A stretch of 64,000 bases of DNA from Robiginitomaculum sp. (GTDB lineage Bacteria; Pseudomonadota; Alphaproteobacteria; Caulobacterales; Maricaulaceae): positions 115,795 to 179,794 of the forward strand of contig NVVV01000001.1 in NCBI GenBank assembly GCA_002733495.1. Direction: 5' to 3'. Shown one piece after another: positions 45,491 to 54,647 of this stretch (position 1 is the first letter of the stretch; each line of letters starts with the position of its first letter). Position numbers and translations under genes: made by a program. The notes below the pieces were generated by a model that was not told the origin of the DNA, made no database searches, and saw nothing but the letters and a program-made list of their open reading frames with translations.

Positions 45491-46072
45491 GTGTCCAAGC
45501 TATATTTCAGTTATGCCGCCATGAATGCGGGTAAATCCACGGTCTTGTTGCAGGCCGCACACAATTACGAAGAGCGCGGCATGCAAACCTGCCTCTTCAC
45601 AGCGCGGCTGGACCAGCGCGCCGGCGAGGGCCGCATTGCCTCGCGTATCGGCATCGCCAAAAGTGCCCACACTTTTACCGAACATGATGATTTGCGCCAG
45701 ACCGTAGAGCGCCTGCACACTGAGGCCCCCTTTAGCTGTGTGCTGGTTGACGAGGCACAGTTTCTAAGCCCCGATCAGGTCTGGCAATTGGCCAGTATTG
45801 CTGATGATCTTGGCCTGCCGGTGCTGTGTTATGGCTTACGTACAGATTTTCAGGGAAAGCTATTTCCCGGCAGTGAAACCCTGCTTTCCATTGCCGATCA
45901 GTTGCGCGAGATCCGGACCATTTGCTGGTGCGGCGCCAAGGCCATTATGGTCTTGCGCCTTGATGAGCACGGTCAGCCAGTTCATGAAGGCGCACAGGTT
46001 CACATTGGCGGCAATAACCAATATATATCCCTGTGCCGAAAGCATTGGAAAACCCAGCAACTTTCACCATAA
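45491..46072 (+). CDS. tdk: Thymidine kinase
   Basis: A 193-residue type II thymidine kinase that phosphorylates thymidine in salvage. P-loop YAAMNAGKSTVLLQAA, the Walker B/catalytic VLVDEAQFLSPDQ, the lasso GLRTDFQGKLFPGSETLL and zinc-ligand cysteines in TICWCGAKA and SLCRKH are visible. It starts with GTG 45491 after GGGGGAG. It follows the M1 fusion by 53 bases, separated by the hairpin described above. Confidence 0.95.
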   Translation: MSKLYFSYAAMNAGKSTVLLQAAHNYEERGMQTCLFTARLDQRAGEGRIASRIGIAKSAHTFTEHDDLRQTVERLHTEAPFSCVLVDEAQFLSPDQVWQLASIADDLGLPVLCYGLRTDFQGKLFPGSETLLSIADQLREIRTICWCGAKAIMVLRLDEHGQPVHEGAQVHIGGNNQYISLCRKHWKTQQLSP

Positions 46073-46095
46073 CATAACCTAAAGACAGGAGCACG

Positions 46096-47301
46096 ATGAT
46101 GATCAGATTATGGCTTACACTTTCTACGCTCTGCCTGATGGCCTGGGCTTCCTTTGGGTATGCTCAAGAGGTTTCCCCCACCTGCGAGCAGCGTGCCAAG
46201 GCAATTGATGTTCTCCAGCAAAAAATAGAGGATACGCGCAAAGCCTATGATGAGATCGCTAAAAAGGTCGGCGCGCGCATTAGCCTTACCAACGAGGCCG
46301 TCAAGAAAAAAGAAGATCTGAGCGTCTTATGGGCTGATGTTCTTGCGGCCCGTGAGGAAGCCCTGCCTCAGGCAAAGCTGGCTTTGGGTACGCTGAATAC
46401 AGGCTTTGCCCAGATGCAAGAATTCATCGCAGCAGGGTGCGCAAAAACAACGGCGAGCGAGCTAGAAAAGCGGCGCAAACGCAGTGCCCGGCACTATGAG
46501 GATAATATAAAGGCCATGAAGAACCTGCCTGATGATGCGCTAACATTCTATGCCCCTCCGCCTCCACCAGATCCGGCCATATGTATGGCCCTGGACGAAG
46601 CCCGTAAAACCGCCGAGGCCAAAGCCAAAGCCCACAGCCTGAAAAATGATGCTAAAATCATGGCGTATCGCAAAGCCAGAGCCGCCGTTAATAACGCCAT
46701 AGATTTTAAGCGCCCCTTTAAAAAAGAATGGAATACACTGGTCAATGCCAGAAATGAGACCCTGCAACCTACTGAAGAATATATAAAATTGATTCGCAGT
46801 CTTTTTGAGCCTGTAAAAGAAGGGCTGGACAATCACTGTGTCCAGATGAGCGCGCAAGAAGAAAGCAAATATGCCAAAAGCACAGCTAAAATTCTAAAAG
46901 AAGTTAGCACCAGCTATCGCGCTATTAAATTTATGCCCCTTGATCGTGAAGAATACCGCCTGAAAAGAAATCTTTCAACCTCTGCCCGCGTCGCTATTGT
47001 CAACAAAACAAGCCATATTTTATGCTTTCATCTTGGTGATACGGCCCCAGGCAAGTGCGTGATAAAACCACACGGAGAAAAGTTGGTAGAATTGCCTGTT
47101 AATGAAAAGGGCGAGCCAAACGCGCCCCTTATTATCACCGGGGGCGTAGAGTGGAAGAAAAATAATCCAGAATTCCCCCAGGTTAAGAGCGTAAGTGTTT
47201 GCAGAAAACGTATGTTTGAGCACAAGACAGGCAGTAAATTATGGGAAATCACCGAAGGTCTTGATGAGGACTGCACAGTGCCTGCACCCGCAGACGAATA
47301 G
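46096..47301 (+). CDS. Hypothetical secreted protein with coiled-coil N-terminal half
   Basis: A 401-residue protein with a signal peptide (LWLTLSTLCLMAWASFGYAQ). Mature residues up to about 280 are charged and helical, with probable coiled coils (RAKAIDVLQQKIEDTRKAYD; SAQEESKYAKSTAKILKEVS). A proline stretch (APPPPPDPA, about 152-160) divides them. The last 110 residues look like a beta-rich domain with cysteines (SHILCFHLGDTAPGKCVIKP, VSVCRKRM, DEDCTVP). No family recognised. AGGAGCACG precedes ATG. It lies 23 bases after tdk. Confidence 0.7.
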   Translation: MMIRLWLTLSTLCLMAWASFGYAQEVSPTCEQRAKAIDVLQQKIEDTRKAYDEIAKKVGARISLTNEAVKKKEDLSVLWADVLAAREEALPQAKLALGTLNTGFAQMQEFIAAGCAKTTASELEKRRKRSARHYEDNIKAMKNLPDDALTFYAPPPPPDPAICMALDEARKTAEAKAKAHSLKNDAKIMAYRKARAAVNNAIDFKRPFKKEWNTLVNARNETLQPTEEYIKLIRSLFEPVKEGLDNHCVQMSAQEESKYAKSTAKILKEVSTSYRAIKFMPLDREEYRLKRNLSTSARVAIVNKTSHILCFHLGDTAPGKCVIKPHGEKLVELPVNEKGEPNAPLIITGGVEWKKNNPEFPQVKSVSVCRKRMFEHKTGSKLWEITEGLDEDCTVPAPADE

Positions 47302-47438
47302 TATCATCTTCAATTCCTGTGTGCCCTGACCTCGGTCAGTTACAAAGAGCAAACCTTCTGCCGTCAAGAGTGAATATGCCACATGCCGCATTTGCCACAA
47401 GTGCGGTAGGGTCCTGCTATGCAACACGGAGGAAACGC

Positions 47439-47675
47439 ATGTCACATGTCCAGCACGAACTGGCCCAGAAGTTCCCTGAAAAGACCGATCGCATCCATGC
47501 GTTAAAAACGGGTGATGCCCATTTTTCACGCTTGTTCGATGAATACCACGACCTGAACCGGCACATTCACCGTATCGAATCACGCGGAACGGATCGCAGT
47601 CGCGAAATGATGAAGGAACTGAAGCTACAACGCATCACTTTGCTAGACAAACTCACCGCAATGCTGAACACCTAG
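47439..47675 (+). CDS. YdcH family protein (DUF465)
   Basis: A 78-residue protein: FPEKTDRIHALKTGDAHFSR, then LFDEYHDLNRHIHRIESRGT and MMKELKLQRITLLDKLTAML, the two-helix DUF465 pattern. The function is unknown. ATG 47439 has a strong GGAGGAAACGC upstream, so the track start 47319 is rejected. Its stop overlaps the stop of the convergent nitronate monooxygenase gene. Confidence 0.9.
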   Translation: MSHVQHELAQKFPEKTDRIHALKTGDAHFSRLFDEYHDLNRHIHRIESRGTDRSREMMKELKLQRITLLDKLTAMLNT

Positions 47676-48634
47676 CCGCAAATTTTTATTTTTGCGGACT
47701 CATATTCTTTGATCAAACGGGCAACCAGATCGCCTGCGCCGGGCACATCATGAATGGCACCAATGCCCTGACCGCAACCCCATATATCGCGCCACGCCTT
47801 GGCATCAGATTTGCCGCCTGAGCCAAAATTCATTGATGAGGGATCGGCCTTGGGCAAATTGTCCGGGTCCAAGTCGGCAGCCCGAATTGAAGGCGCCAGA
47901 TAATTTCCATGAATGCCGGTAAAGAGCGATGAATTAACAATATCGCTAGCGTTAGAGTCCACCACCATCTGCTTATAGGCCTCCTGGGCGCGGGCCTCTT
48001 GCGTGGCAATAAACAAAGACCCGGCATAGGCTAGGTCTGCGCCCATGACCTGCGCGGCCAAAATGGCACCGCCCGTGGCAATAGAGCCGGAAAGCAAAAG
48101 CGGCCCATCAAACCAGTCGCGAATTTCCTGTATCAGGGCAAAAGGCGATAACGGTCCCGCATGGCCACCTGCCCCGGCGGCCACGGCAATCAGGCCATCG
48201 GCTCCCTTCTCAATCGCCTTGTGGGCAAAACGGTTATTGATAATATCATGCAAACAGACCCCGCCATAAGAATGTACCGCCTCAAAAACTTCGGGCCGTG
48301 CGCCCAGCGAGGTGATCACCACCGGCACCTTGTGCTTCACACACAGAGCCACGTCTTCTTCCAGACGCGCATTCGAGCGATGCACGATCTGGTTTACCGC
48401 AAAAGGCGCCGAGGGGGCATCGGGGTTGGCCGCATCATAGGCCGCCAGCTCTTCCCTGATTTGCACCAGCCAGTCATCGAGCTGTTCAATGGGGCGCGCA
48501 TTCAGGGACGGGAACGCGCCAACTATGCCGGCTTTACACTGGGCAATCACCAGTTCCGGACCGGACAGAATAAACATTGGCGCACCGATTAAAGGCAGGC
48601 GCAGACGCTCTTTTAAAAACGAAGGTAAGGACAA
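47672..48634 (-). CDS. Nitronate monooxygenase family protein
   Basis: About 320 residues of an FMN TIM-barrel enzyme of the 2-nitropropane dioxygenase / nitronate monooxygenase family. LRLPLIGAPMFILSGPELVIA is at the N-terminus, then VPVVITSLGARPEV and the phosphate-binding AVAAGAGGHAGPLSPFALI and SIATGGAILAAQVMGADLAY. Family members oxidise nitronates or reduce enoyl substrates; the substrate here is unknown. No ATG fits; TTG 48634, with GGAG nine bases upstream, gives a natural N-terminus, whereas the track start at 48694 is also TTG and adds a non-conserved stretch. Confidence 0.85.
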   Translation of the reverse strand: MSLPSFLKERLRLPLIGAPMFILSGPELVIAQCKAGIVGAFPSLNARPIEQLDDWLVQIREELAAYDAANPDAPSAPFAVNQIVHRSNARLEEDVALCVKHKVPVVITSLGARPEVFEAVHSYGGVCLHDIINNRFAHKAIEKGADGLIAVAAGAGGHAGPLSPFALIQEIRDWFDGPLLLSGSIATGGAILAAQVMGADLAYAGSLFIATQEARAQEAYKQMVVDSNASDIVNSSLFTGIHGNYLAPSIRAADLDPDNLPKADPSSMNFGSGGKSDAKAWRDIWGCGQGIGAIHDVPGAGDLVARLIKEYESAKIKICG

Positions 48635-48710
48635 ATCAAAGGCTCCAAAAACACATAAAAACCATACCAACACTGTCCCACTGGCAAGGGCCAAAGTCTA
48701 GATATCTCTT

Positions 48711-48786
48711 CCATCCTTCGACAAGCTCAGGATGAGGCAGAGTTGAATCAAAATATCGACCTCATCCTGAGCTTGTCGAAGGATGG
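48711..48786. repeat. Family B palindromic repeat, full copy
   Basis: Perfect inverted repeat with 27-base arms (core CTTCGACAAGCTCAGGATGA) and a 22-base loop, between the NMO and mfd genes. It ends 17 bases before the mfd stop. It is the longest and cleanest family B copy in the window. Confidence 0.9.
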
Positions 48787-48802
48787 GAATATACAACGCT
48801 CC

Positions 48803-51800
48803 CTAATCCACCAAATCCGCGATTTCCCGCACTGCCATTTCCACCCCGCGCAGGCGCTGCACTGGCTCGGGCCAATTGCCGCGCATCACCAGTTTTTGAT
48901 CCGGGCGCAGCTTATAACTGTTTGGATTACGGCCCATTAGATCCACAAGGCCCAGCGGGTTGGCAAAGGCCGCACCCCGGAAGGTCAGCACCACGCCTTT
49001 TGGTCCGGCATCCGCCTTTTCGATCCCCGCCTTTTTGCACAGGGCCTTGATTTGCATCACGCTGAGCAAATGTTTGGCCTCATCGGGCAGAGGCCCAAAG
49101 CGGTCGATCAGCTCGGCGGCAAAGGCCTCGCGCTCCTCGGCGCTTTCAGTCCCGGCAAGACGGCGATAAAGCTGTAGGCGCACATCCAGATCGGGCACAT
49201 AATGATCGGGGATAAGGACGCTGACGCCAGTATTGATTTGCGGCGTCCATTCGGAATCACTCTGCGCATCGCCGGTTTTCATCTCGGCCACGGCTTCTTC
49301 CAGCATCGCCTGGTAAAGCTCGACCCCTACATCGCGAATTTGGCCCGACTGTTCCTCGCCCAGCAGATTGCCGCCGCCGCGCAAATCCAGATCATGGCTG
49401 GCCAGCATAAAACCCGCCCCCAGCGTATCCAGCGAGGACAGCACTTTTAAACGCGCCTCGGCGGTTTTAGTGATTTTGAACTTTGCCGGAATGGTCAAAT
49501 AGGCATAGCCGCGCACTTTCGAGCGCCCAACCCGGCCCCGAAGCTGGTATAATTGTGACAGGCCAAAACGGTCAGCCCGGTGCACGATCAGTGTATTGGC
49601 GGTGGGAATATCAAGGCCAGATTCGATAATCGTGGTCGAAAGCAGCACATCATAACGTCCCTCGTAAAAGGCGGTCATAATGTCTTCAAGATCGGACGGA
49701 TTCATCTGCCCATGGGCAACGATATAACTGACCTCGGGCACGCTATTGCGCAAAAATTGTTCTATCTCATCAAGATCAAGAATGCGCGGCACCACAAAAA
49801 AGCTCTGCCCACCGCGAAAACGCTCGCGCAGCAGGGCTTCGCGCACTGTCACCTCATCAAAGGGCGCCACATAGGTGCGCACGGCCAGGCGGTCCACCGG
49901 CGGCGTAGCGATCAAAGACAGCTCACGAATACCGCTAAGCGCCATTTGCAAGGTGCGCGGGATCGGCGTGGCGGTCAGAGTCAGCACATGCACATCGGCG
50001 CGTAGGGCTTTGAGTTGCTCTTTGTGGCGCACCCCAAAATGCTGTTCCTCGTCAATAATCATCAGGGACAGATCGCGAAACTTGATCTGCTTTCCAAGAA
50101 GCGCATGAGTACCGATCACAATGTCCGTCTGGCCCGAGGCCAGACCTTCGCGAGTGGCCTTGGCTTCCTTGGTTGGCACCAGACGTGATAGCCGCCCGAT
50201 CTTGACCGGCCAGCCAGCGAAGCGGTCCTTGAACGTGCGGTAATGCTGGCGGGCCAGCAATGTCGTTGGGGCCACCACAGCCACTTGACGCCCGGTCATG
50301 GCCACCACAAAGGCGGCGCGCAGCGCAATCTCGGTCTTGCCAAAGCCGACATCGCCGCAAATCAGCCGATCCATGGGACGACCCTTGCCCAGATCATCCA
50401 GCACATCAGCAATCGAAGACAATTGATCATCAGTTTCAACGAACGGAAAACGGGCACAAAACTCGTCCCACTCCCCGGCAGGCGGCGTGATTACATCGGC
50501 GGTGCGCATTTCACGCGCTGCCGCAATCTCGATCAGCTCTCCGGCCATATCACGCAGGCGGTTTTTGGCCTTGGCCTTGCGCGCCTGCCAGGCAGCACCC
50601 CCCAGCTTGTCCAGATTGGCATTGGCCGATTCGCTGCCATAGCGCGACAAAAGCTCTATATTCTCTACGGGAAGGAACAGCTTGTCCCCACCGGCATAAT
50701 GCAATTCCAGACAGTCATGGGGCGCTTCGCCCACATCCAAGGTCGTCAGCCCGATAAAGCGCCCAATCCCATGATCGACATGCACCACCAGATCTTCCGG
50801 GTGCAGGCTGGCCACTTCGGCAATAAAATTGGCGGCGCGTTTTTTACGCCGCGCATGGGCCAGCCGGTCGCCCAGAACATCCTGTTCGGCAATAACCGCA
50901 AAGTCTTCAGTTTCAAAACCATGATCCAGAGGCAGGACCGCCCGCCCAATAACCTTGGCAGGCAAGGCCCTAAAATCACCAAAGGCCTCTATGGCACGAA
51001 TGCCCGTAACCCCATGATCTTCTAAAACCCCGGCGGTGCGCTCTGCCGATCCGGTGGACCAGCCCGCAATCAGCACCTTTTTACCGGCGGCGCGAAGAGC
51101 ATTGATATGGCCACGCACCGCATCATAAACATTGGTATTGGCGGCGCTGCGCTCAGCAGCAAAGATCCGCCCGGACTTGCCTTTGGCATCTACATGGGCA
51201 TCACCCGGTGGTAAAGCGAAGGGCGAAAACTGGCGCAGGTCCAGCGGCAAAATGGCTCCATTAAAGGCATCTTCATTCAGATAAAACGCGTCCGGGTCCA
51301 GCGCCCGATAGGCCGGGGCCGATAGCGCCGATGCATGGGCCTGCGCTGCGTTTTCCTTGCGCGCGGCATAATAGTCCTCGACCATTTTCACCCGCTCGCC
51401 AAGAGACTCACTGGACAGATGGTCCAGGGCAAACAGCACGCCTTGGCCAAAATAATCAAACACCGTCTCGGTCTGCTCGTAAAACAGCGGCAACCAGTGC
51501 TCGATCCCCTGAGGACGCGCGCCAGCACTGACCGCATCATAAAGCGCGTCATTCTGCGCCGGGCCAAAATTACGCACAAAGCCAGAGCGAAAACGCGATA
51601 TGCTTTGCGGCGTCAGCAATATTTCGCTCACCGGGGCCAATGCCCCTTGCCCCAGCGTTTTTAAGGACCGCTGGGTTTGCGGATCAAAACTGCGCATGCT
51701 TTCCAGCGTGTCACCAAAAAAGTCGAGCCGCACTGGCTCTGATTGCCCCGGTGCAAACACATCCACAACACCGCCGCGCACTGCATAATCGCCCGGCTCC

Positions 51801-52285
51801 ATCACCGTACTGGCCCGCGCATAGCCATTGATTTGCAAATGTGCCGTCAGCGCTTCCATGCCAATGCGGGCGCCCGGACGCACCGCAAACCCGGCCTTGC
51901 CCAGTTCCGCCCGTGGCGGCACACGCTGGGTCAACGCATTAATGGTTGTCACCACAAGGCGCGTCGCTGGCTGGTCTTCCTGAACTAGCGCCCACAGCGT
52001 CCCGGCCCGCATGGCCGCCAGATCCACCGCAGGCGATACCCGGTCATAGGGCAGGCAATCCCACGCCGGCAAACGCAGCAAATCAATATCAGGGGCAAAA
52101 AAAGCGCACGCGCTGGCAAAGGCGGCGGCGCGGGCATCATCACGCGCCACAAAAACACTAAGCCCGCCACGGGCACGGGCCGCATCGCAAAAGAGCAACG
52201 CATCATAGCCCTCTGGCGCGCCGCCAATGCTCAGCGCACCCGGCGCAGAGGCAATGCGCGTCAAGACCTCAGACAGCCCGGCCAT
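48803..52285 (-). CDS. mfd: Transcription-repair coupling factor
   Basis: A 1160-residue ATPase that removes stalled RNA polymerase and recruits UvrA. The N-terminal UvrB-like region (EGYDALLFCDAARARGGL; YDRVSPAVDLAAMR) is followed by the RNA-polymerase-interacting domain (HPEDLVVHVDHGIGRFIGLT), helicase motifs GDVGFGKTEIALRAAF, IIDEEQHFGVRHKEQLK, TATPIPRTL and RADRFGLSQLYQLRGRVGRS, and the C-terminal TRCF domain (VRLQLYRRLAGTESAEER). It follows sdhE by two bases. Confidence 0.97.
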   Translation of the reverse strand: MAGLSEVLTRIASAPGALSIGGAPEGYDALLFCDAARARGGLSVFVARDDARAAAFASACAFFAPDIDLLRLPAWDCLPYDRVSPAVDLAAMRAGTLWALVQEDQPATRLVVTTINALTQRVPPRAELGKAGFAVRPGARIGMEALTAHLQINGYARASTVMEPGDYAVRGGVVDVFAPGQSEPVRLDFFGDTLESMRSFDPQTQRSLKTLGQGALAPVSEILLTPQSISRFRSGFVRNFGPAQNDALYDAVSAGARPQGIEHWLPLFYEQTETVFDYFGQGVLFALDHLSSESLGERVKMVEDYYAARKENAAQAHASALSAPAYRALDPDAFYLNEDAFNGAILPLDLRQFSPFALPPGDAHVDAKGKSGRIFAAERSAANTNVYDAVRGHINALRAAGKKVLIAGWSTGSAERTAGVLEDHGVTGIRAIEAFGDFRALPAKVIGRAVLPLDHGFETEDFAVIAEQDVLGDRLAHARRKKRAANFIAEVASLHPEDLVVHVDHGIGRFIGLTTLDVGEAPHDCLELHYAGGDKLFLPVENIELLSRYGSESANANLDKLGGAAWQARKAKAKNRLRDMAGELIEIAAAREMRTADVITPPAGEWDEFCARFPFVETDDQLSSIADVLDDLGKGRPMDRLICGDVGFGKTEIALRAAFVVAMTGRQVAVVAPTTLLARQHYRTFKDRFAGWPVKIGRLSRLVPTKEAKATREGLASGQTDIVIGTHALLGKQIKFRDLSLMIIDEEQHFGVRHKEQLKALRADVHVLTLTATPIPRTLQMALSGIRELSLIATPPVDRLAVRTYVAPFDEVTVREALLRERFRGGQSFFVVPRILDLDEIEQFLRNSVPEVSYIVAHGQMNPSDLEDIMTAFYEGRYDVLLSTTIIESGLDIPTANTLIVHRADRFGLSQLYQLRGRVGRSKVRGYAYLTIPAKFKITKTAEARLKVLSSLDTLGAGFMLASHDLDLRGGGNLLGEEQSGQIRDVGVELYQAMLEEAVAEMKTGDAQSDSEWTPQINTGVSVLIPDHYVPDLDVRLQLYRRLAGTESAEEREAFAAELIDRFGPLPDEAKHLLSVMQIKALCKKAGIEKADAGPKGVVLTFRGAAFANPLGLVDLMGRNPNSYKLRPDQKLVMRGNWPEPVQRLRGVEMAVREIADLVD

Positions 52286-52287
52286 GC

Positions 52288-52566
52288 TTATCCGCTCCGG
52301 CCATCACTAAGGGTGTCGGCCAGTGTAGAAAAATCACGGATTTCTGCCATGATCGGCGTTTCAAACGCGGAAGGCATCTCCACCTTGCCAGTAATCCAGT
52401 GATAAAGCGGGCCATCTTCCTCGGCCAGAATCGCCTCGAACTGATCCAGCTCATCGGCGTTCAGCGTCTTAAGACGCCGATCGGCAAAACTGCCTAAAAT
52501 CAGGTCCATTTCCTTAAAACCCCGGTGCCAAGCCCGAAAGCGCATTCGTTTTGTTCGCGTGTCCAT
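52288..52566 (-). CDS. sdhE: FAD assembly factor SdhE
   Basis: A 92-residue protein promoting covalent flavinylation of succinate dehydrogenase SdhA. The signature RAWHRGFKEMDLILGSFAD contains the RGxxE motif needed for FAD transfer, followed by LDQFEAILAEEDGPLYHWI. sdhE next to mfd is a conserved alphaproteobacterial arrangement. It is two bases upstream of mfd, so co-expression is likely. Confidence 0.95.
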   Translation of the reverse strand: MDTRTKRMRFRAWHRGFKEMDLILGSFADRRLKTLNADELDQFEAILAEEDGPLYHWITGKVEMPSAFETPIMAEIRDFSTLADTLSDGRSG

Positions 52567-52749
52567 GGGGCATGGCTATAGGCTAGATTTTGCATAAAAC
52601 AAACGGATTTTTGGTGTAATATCAAAGGAAATGCCAGTGTCATACCAATGCCATAATATTCTAGTTACCTTGGCGCGTATGATGACCTATGCTCACAGAG
52701 GTATAAACATATATAGTGCCAGAACGGGCCATTAGGGCAAAACAGGATT

Positions 52750-53745
52750 ATGACTATGCGGGGTATGCAAGCCTTGATCTTTTTTGGTGTCTGGTTGCTG
52801 TGTGCACACAGCGCCCAGGCTGCCGACGCCGTTGCGCCCCGAGTTTTGCGCGTACTGACCTATAACATCAATGCCCTGCCCAGCCCGGTAAAGCGGCACA
52901 AAACCGTGCGTTTGAACCGTATAGCGGAAATCTTGAAAGAACGCAGAGCCAAGGGCACTCAGCCAGACATTGTGGTCCTGCAAGAGGCCTTTGGCTCGCG
53001 CTGTGACGTGATCATCGAGCAAAGCGGTTACAAATATGTAGTGCGTGGCCCGGGCCGAAAAAGCGGGAAAAATGGCCGGGGAACGCCATGGGGTGTTGAA
53101 GGTGGACACTCCTATAACAAACCTGCAAAAACGCAAAAATTTATGGGCAGCGGCCTGATTATCCTCAGTGACTATAAGATCACCAATCCGGTTTTCACAA
53201 CCTTTGGCGGCAAGGCCTGCGCCGGTCTGGATTGTCTGGCGAATAAAGCCATCATGATGACAGAAATTAGCATTCCGGGCCTGAAAGAGCCGGTAAAACT
53301 GGTCACATCGCATTTTAATTCCAACCGTTCGGCCAAGGCCCCTGGTGCGGTGCGTCTGCGCGCCCATCAAAAGCAGACGGATATTCTGGCCAAATTTCTC
53401 AGTCGGACAACAGATATGCAGGCCCCGGTGATCTTGGCCGGCGATTTCAACACCAAACTGCCGGTGCGCTATCAGTATTTTCGTGAAGAAATTAATGCGC
53501 TGGATGCGGCAGAAATCTGCCTTGCAACCGGCATGTCCTGTGCCCTTGGGGATCAGACCATCCCCTCGGAAATTCTGTATCTGACAGATGACAAACAGTT
53601 TTACCGCTCGGGCAGCGCCACATTGCTGACACCTGTCTTTATCGAACGAAATTTTCGCGAATCGATTGAGGGGCGCGCCCTCTCCGACCATACCGGCTAT
53701 GAAGTGCACTACGCACTGGATACACGCGATAATACTGGGAAATGA
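52750..53745 (+). CDS. Secreted endonuclease/exonuclease/phosphatase-fold hydrolase
   Basis: A 331-residue exported enzyme. A signal peptide (ALIFFGVWLLCAHSAQAAD) precedes the DNase I / sphingomyelinase fold: LRVLTYNINALPSP (metal Asn), VVLQEAFGSRC (metal Glu), VTSHFNSN (catalytic His), AGDFNTKLP (Asp-Asn) and LSDHTGYEVHY (Asp-His). Such proteins cleave phosphodiesters in lipids, nucleic acids or inositol phosphates. AGGATT precedes ATG. It overlaps the MipA gene by four bases, so the two form an envelope pair placed between sdhE and recG. Confidence 0.85.
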   Translation: MTMRGMQALIFFGVWLLCAHSAQAADAVAPRVLRVLTYNINALPSPVKRHKTVRLNRIAEILKERRAKGTQPDIVVLQEAFGSRCDVIIEQSGYKYVVRGPGRKSGKNGRGTPWGVEGGHSYNKPAKTQKFMGSGLIILSDYKITNPVFTTFGGKACAGLDCLANKAIMMTEISIPGLKEPVKLVTSHFNSNRSAKAPGAVRLRAHQKQTDILAKFLSRTTDMQAPVILAGDFNTKLPVRYQYFREEINALDAAEICLATGMSCALGDQTIPSEILYLTDDKQFYRSGSATLLTPVFIERNFRESIEGRALSDHTGYEVHYALDTRDNTGK

Positions 53746-54599
53746 ACGTGCCTTCTGTGTCTTGCGTTTTACGGTCCCAGACCATCGTCTTTTTGATTAG
53801 TGTCTTTGCCGTTCCCAGCGCCCATGCCGATGTGCGCACGTCACCCATTGGGCCACCAATATATATCAAGGCCACCGAGCTGGACCTTGGGGAAAAGGAC
53901 GATAAGTGGCATGGCCGTTATGGGGTGGGACTAGCGCTGGTGCCAGAATTTGCCGGATCAGATGGTTATGCCCTGGACATTGATCTGGATCTTAAACTCT
54001 TTTGGAAAAACACCTTTTTCTTTGAAAACGGTACGTTGGGAGTCATCACCTTTAACAATCGCATCTGGCGCGCCGGGGTTATGCTGCGCGGGGTTGATGG
54101 CCGAAGACGACGCAATCTGCCTGTGCCGCTGCAGGGTCTGGGCAAGGTAGATGTCAGGCTGGATGGCGGGGCCTTTGTCGGCATGTCGCTTTATAAATTC
54201 TATCTAACCGGCGAGGTCTTTACCGATCTGTCTGGTGTGACCAGCGGCCAGACCTTTAATCTGGAAGGCGGCTATACCAAGGAACTCAGCCGTAAGGCGC
54301 GCCTGGTGCCCTATGTGCGCTTAAAATGGGGATCAAATGCGCATATGCAAAGCTTTTTTGGTGTCACGTCTGCCCAGTCTGCGGCAACCGGGTTGACCGC
54401 GTTTCGCGCCCATGCCGGGCTTTATGAAAGCGCCATTGGGGCGATTTTTGAAAATGATCTGGGCCAGCACTGGCGACTGGGGGCCAGCGCCAATCTTGGG
54501 TTGCTGAGCGGCGCGGCGAGTAACAGCCCCATCACCCGCAGCCGCTATGGCAGTCGTGGGCAATATAGCCTGCGCGTCAAATTACTGAAAACATTCTGA
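53742..54599 (+). CDS. MipA/OmpV family outer membrane protein
   Basis: A 285-residue beta-barrel protein. A signal peptide (IVFLISVFAVPSAHAD) is followed by WHGRYGVGLALVPEFAGSDG, alternating hydrophobic strands and a C-terminal aromatic residue (LRVKLLKTF), as in outer-membrane barrels. MipA homologues scaffold peptidoglycan enzymes or confer antibiotic uptake changes; the role here is not evident. It is coupled to the upstream hydrolase gene by a four-base overlap and lies 48 bases before recG. Confidence 0.85.
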   Translation: MNVPSVSCVLRSQTIVFLISVFAVPSAHADVRTSPIGPPIYIKATELDLGEKDDKWHGRYGVGLALVPEFAGSDGYALDIDLDLKLFWKNTFFFENGTLGVITFNNRIWRAGVMLRGVDGRRRRNLPVPLQGLGKVDVRLDGGAFVGMSLYKFYLTGEVFTDLSGVTSGQTFNLEGGYTKELSRKARLVPYVRLKWGSNAHMQSFFGVTSAQSAATGLTAFRAHAGLYESAIGAIFENDLGQHWRLGASANLGLLSGAASNSPITRSRYGSRGQYSLRVKLLKTF

Positions 54600-54647
54600 A
54601 CGCAAAACCAGTGGCAAATTCGCGCCATTCTGGTTTATGATACCCCC

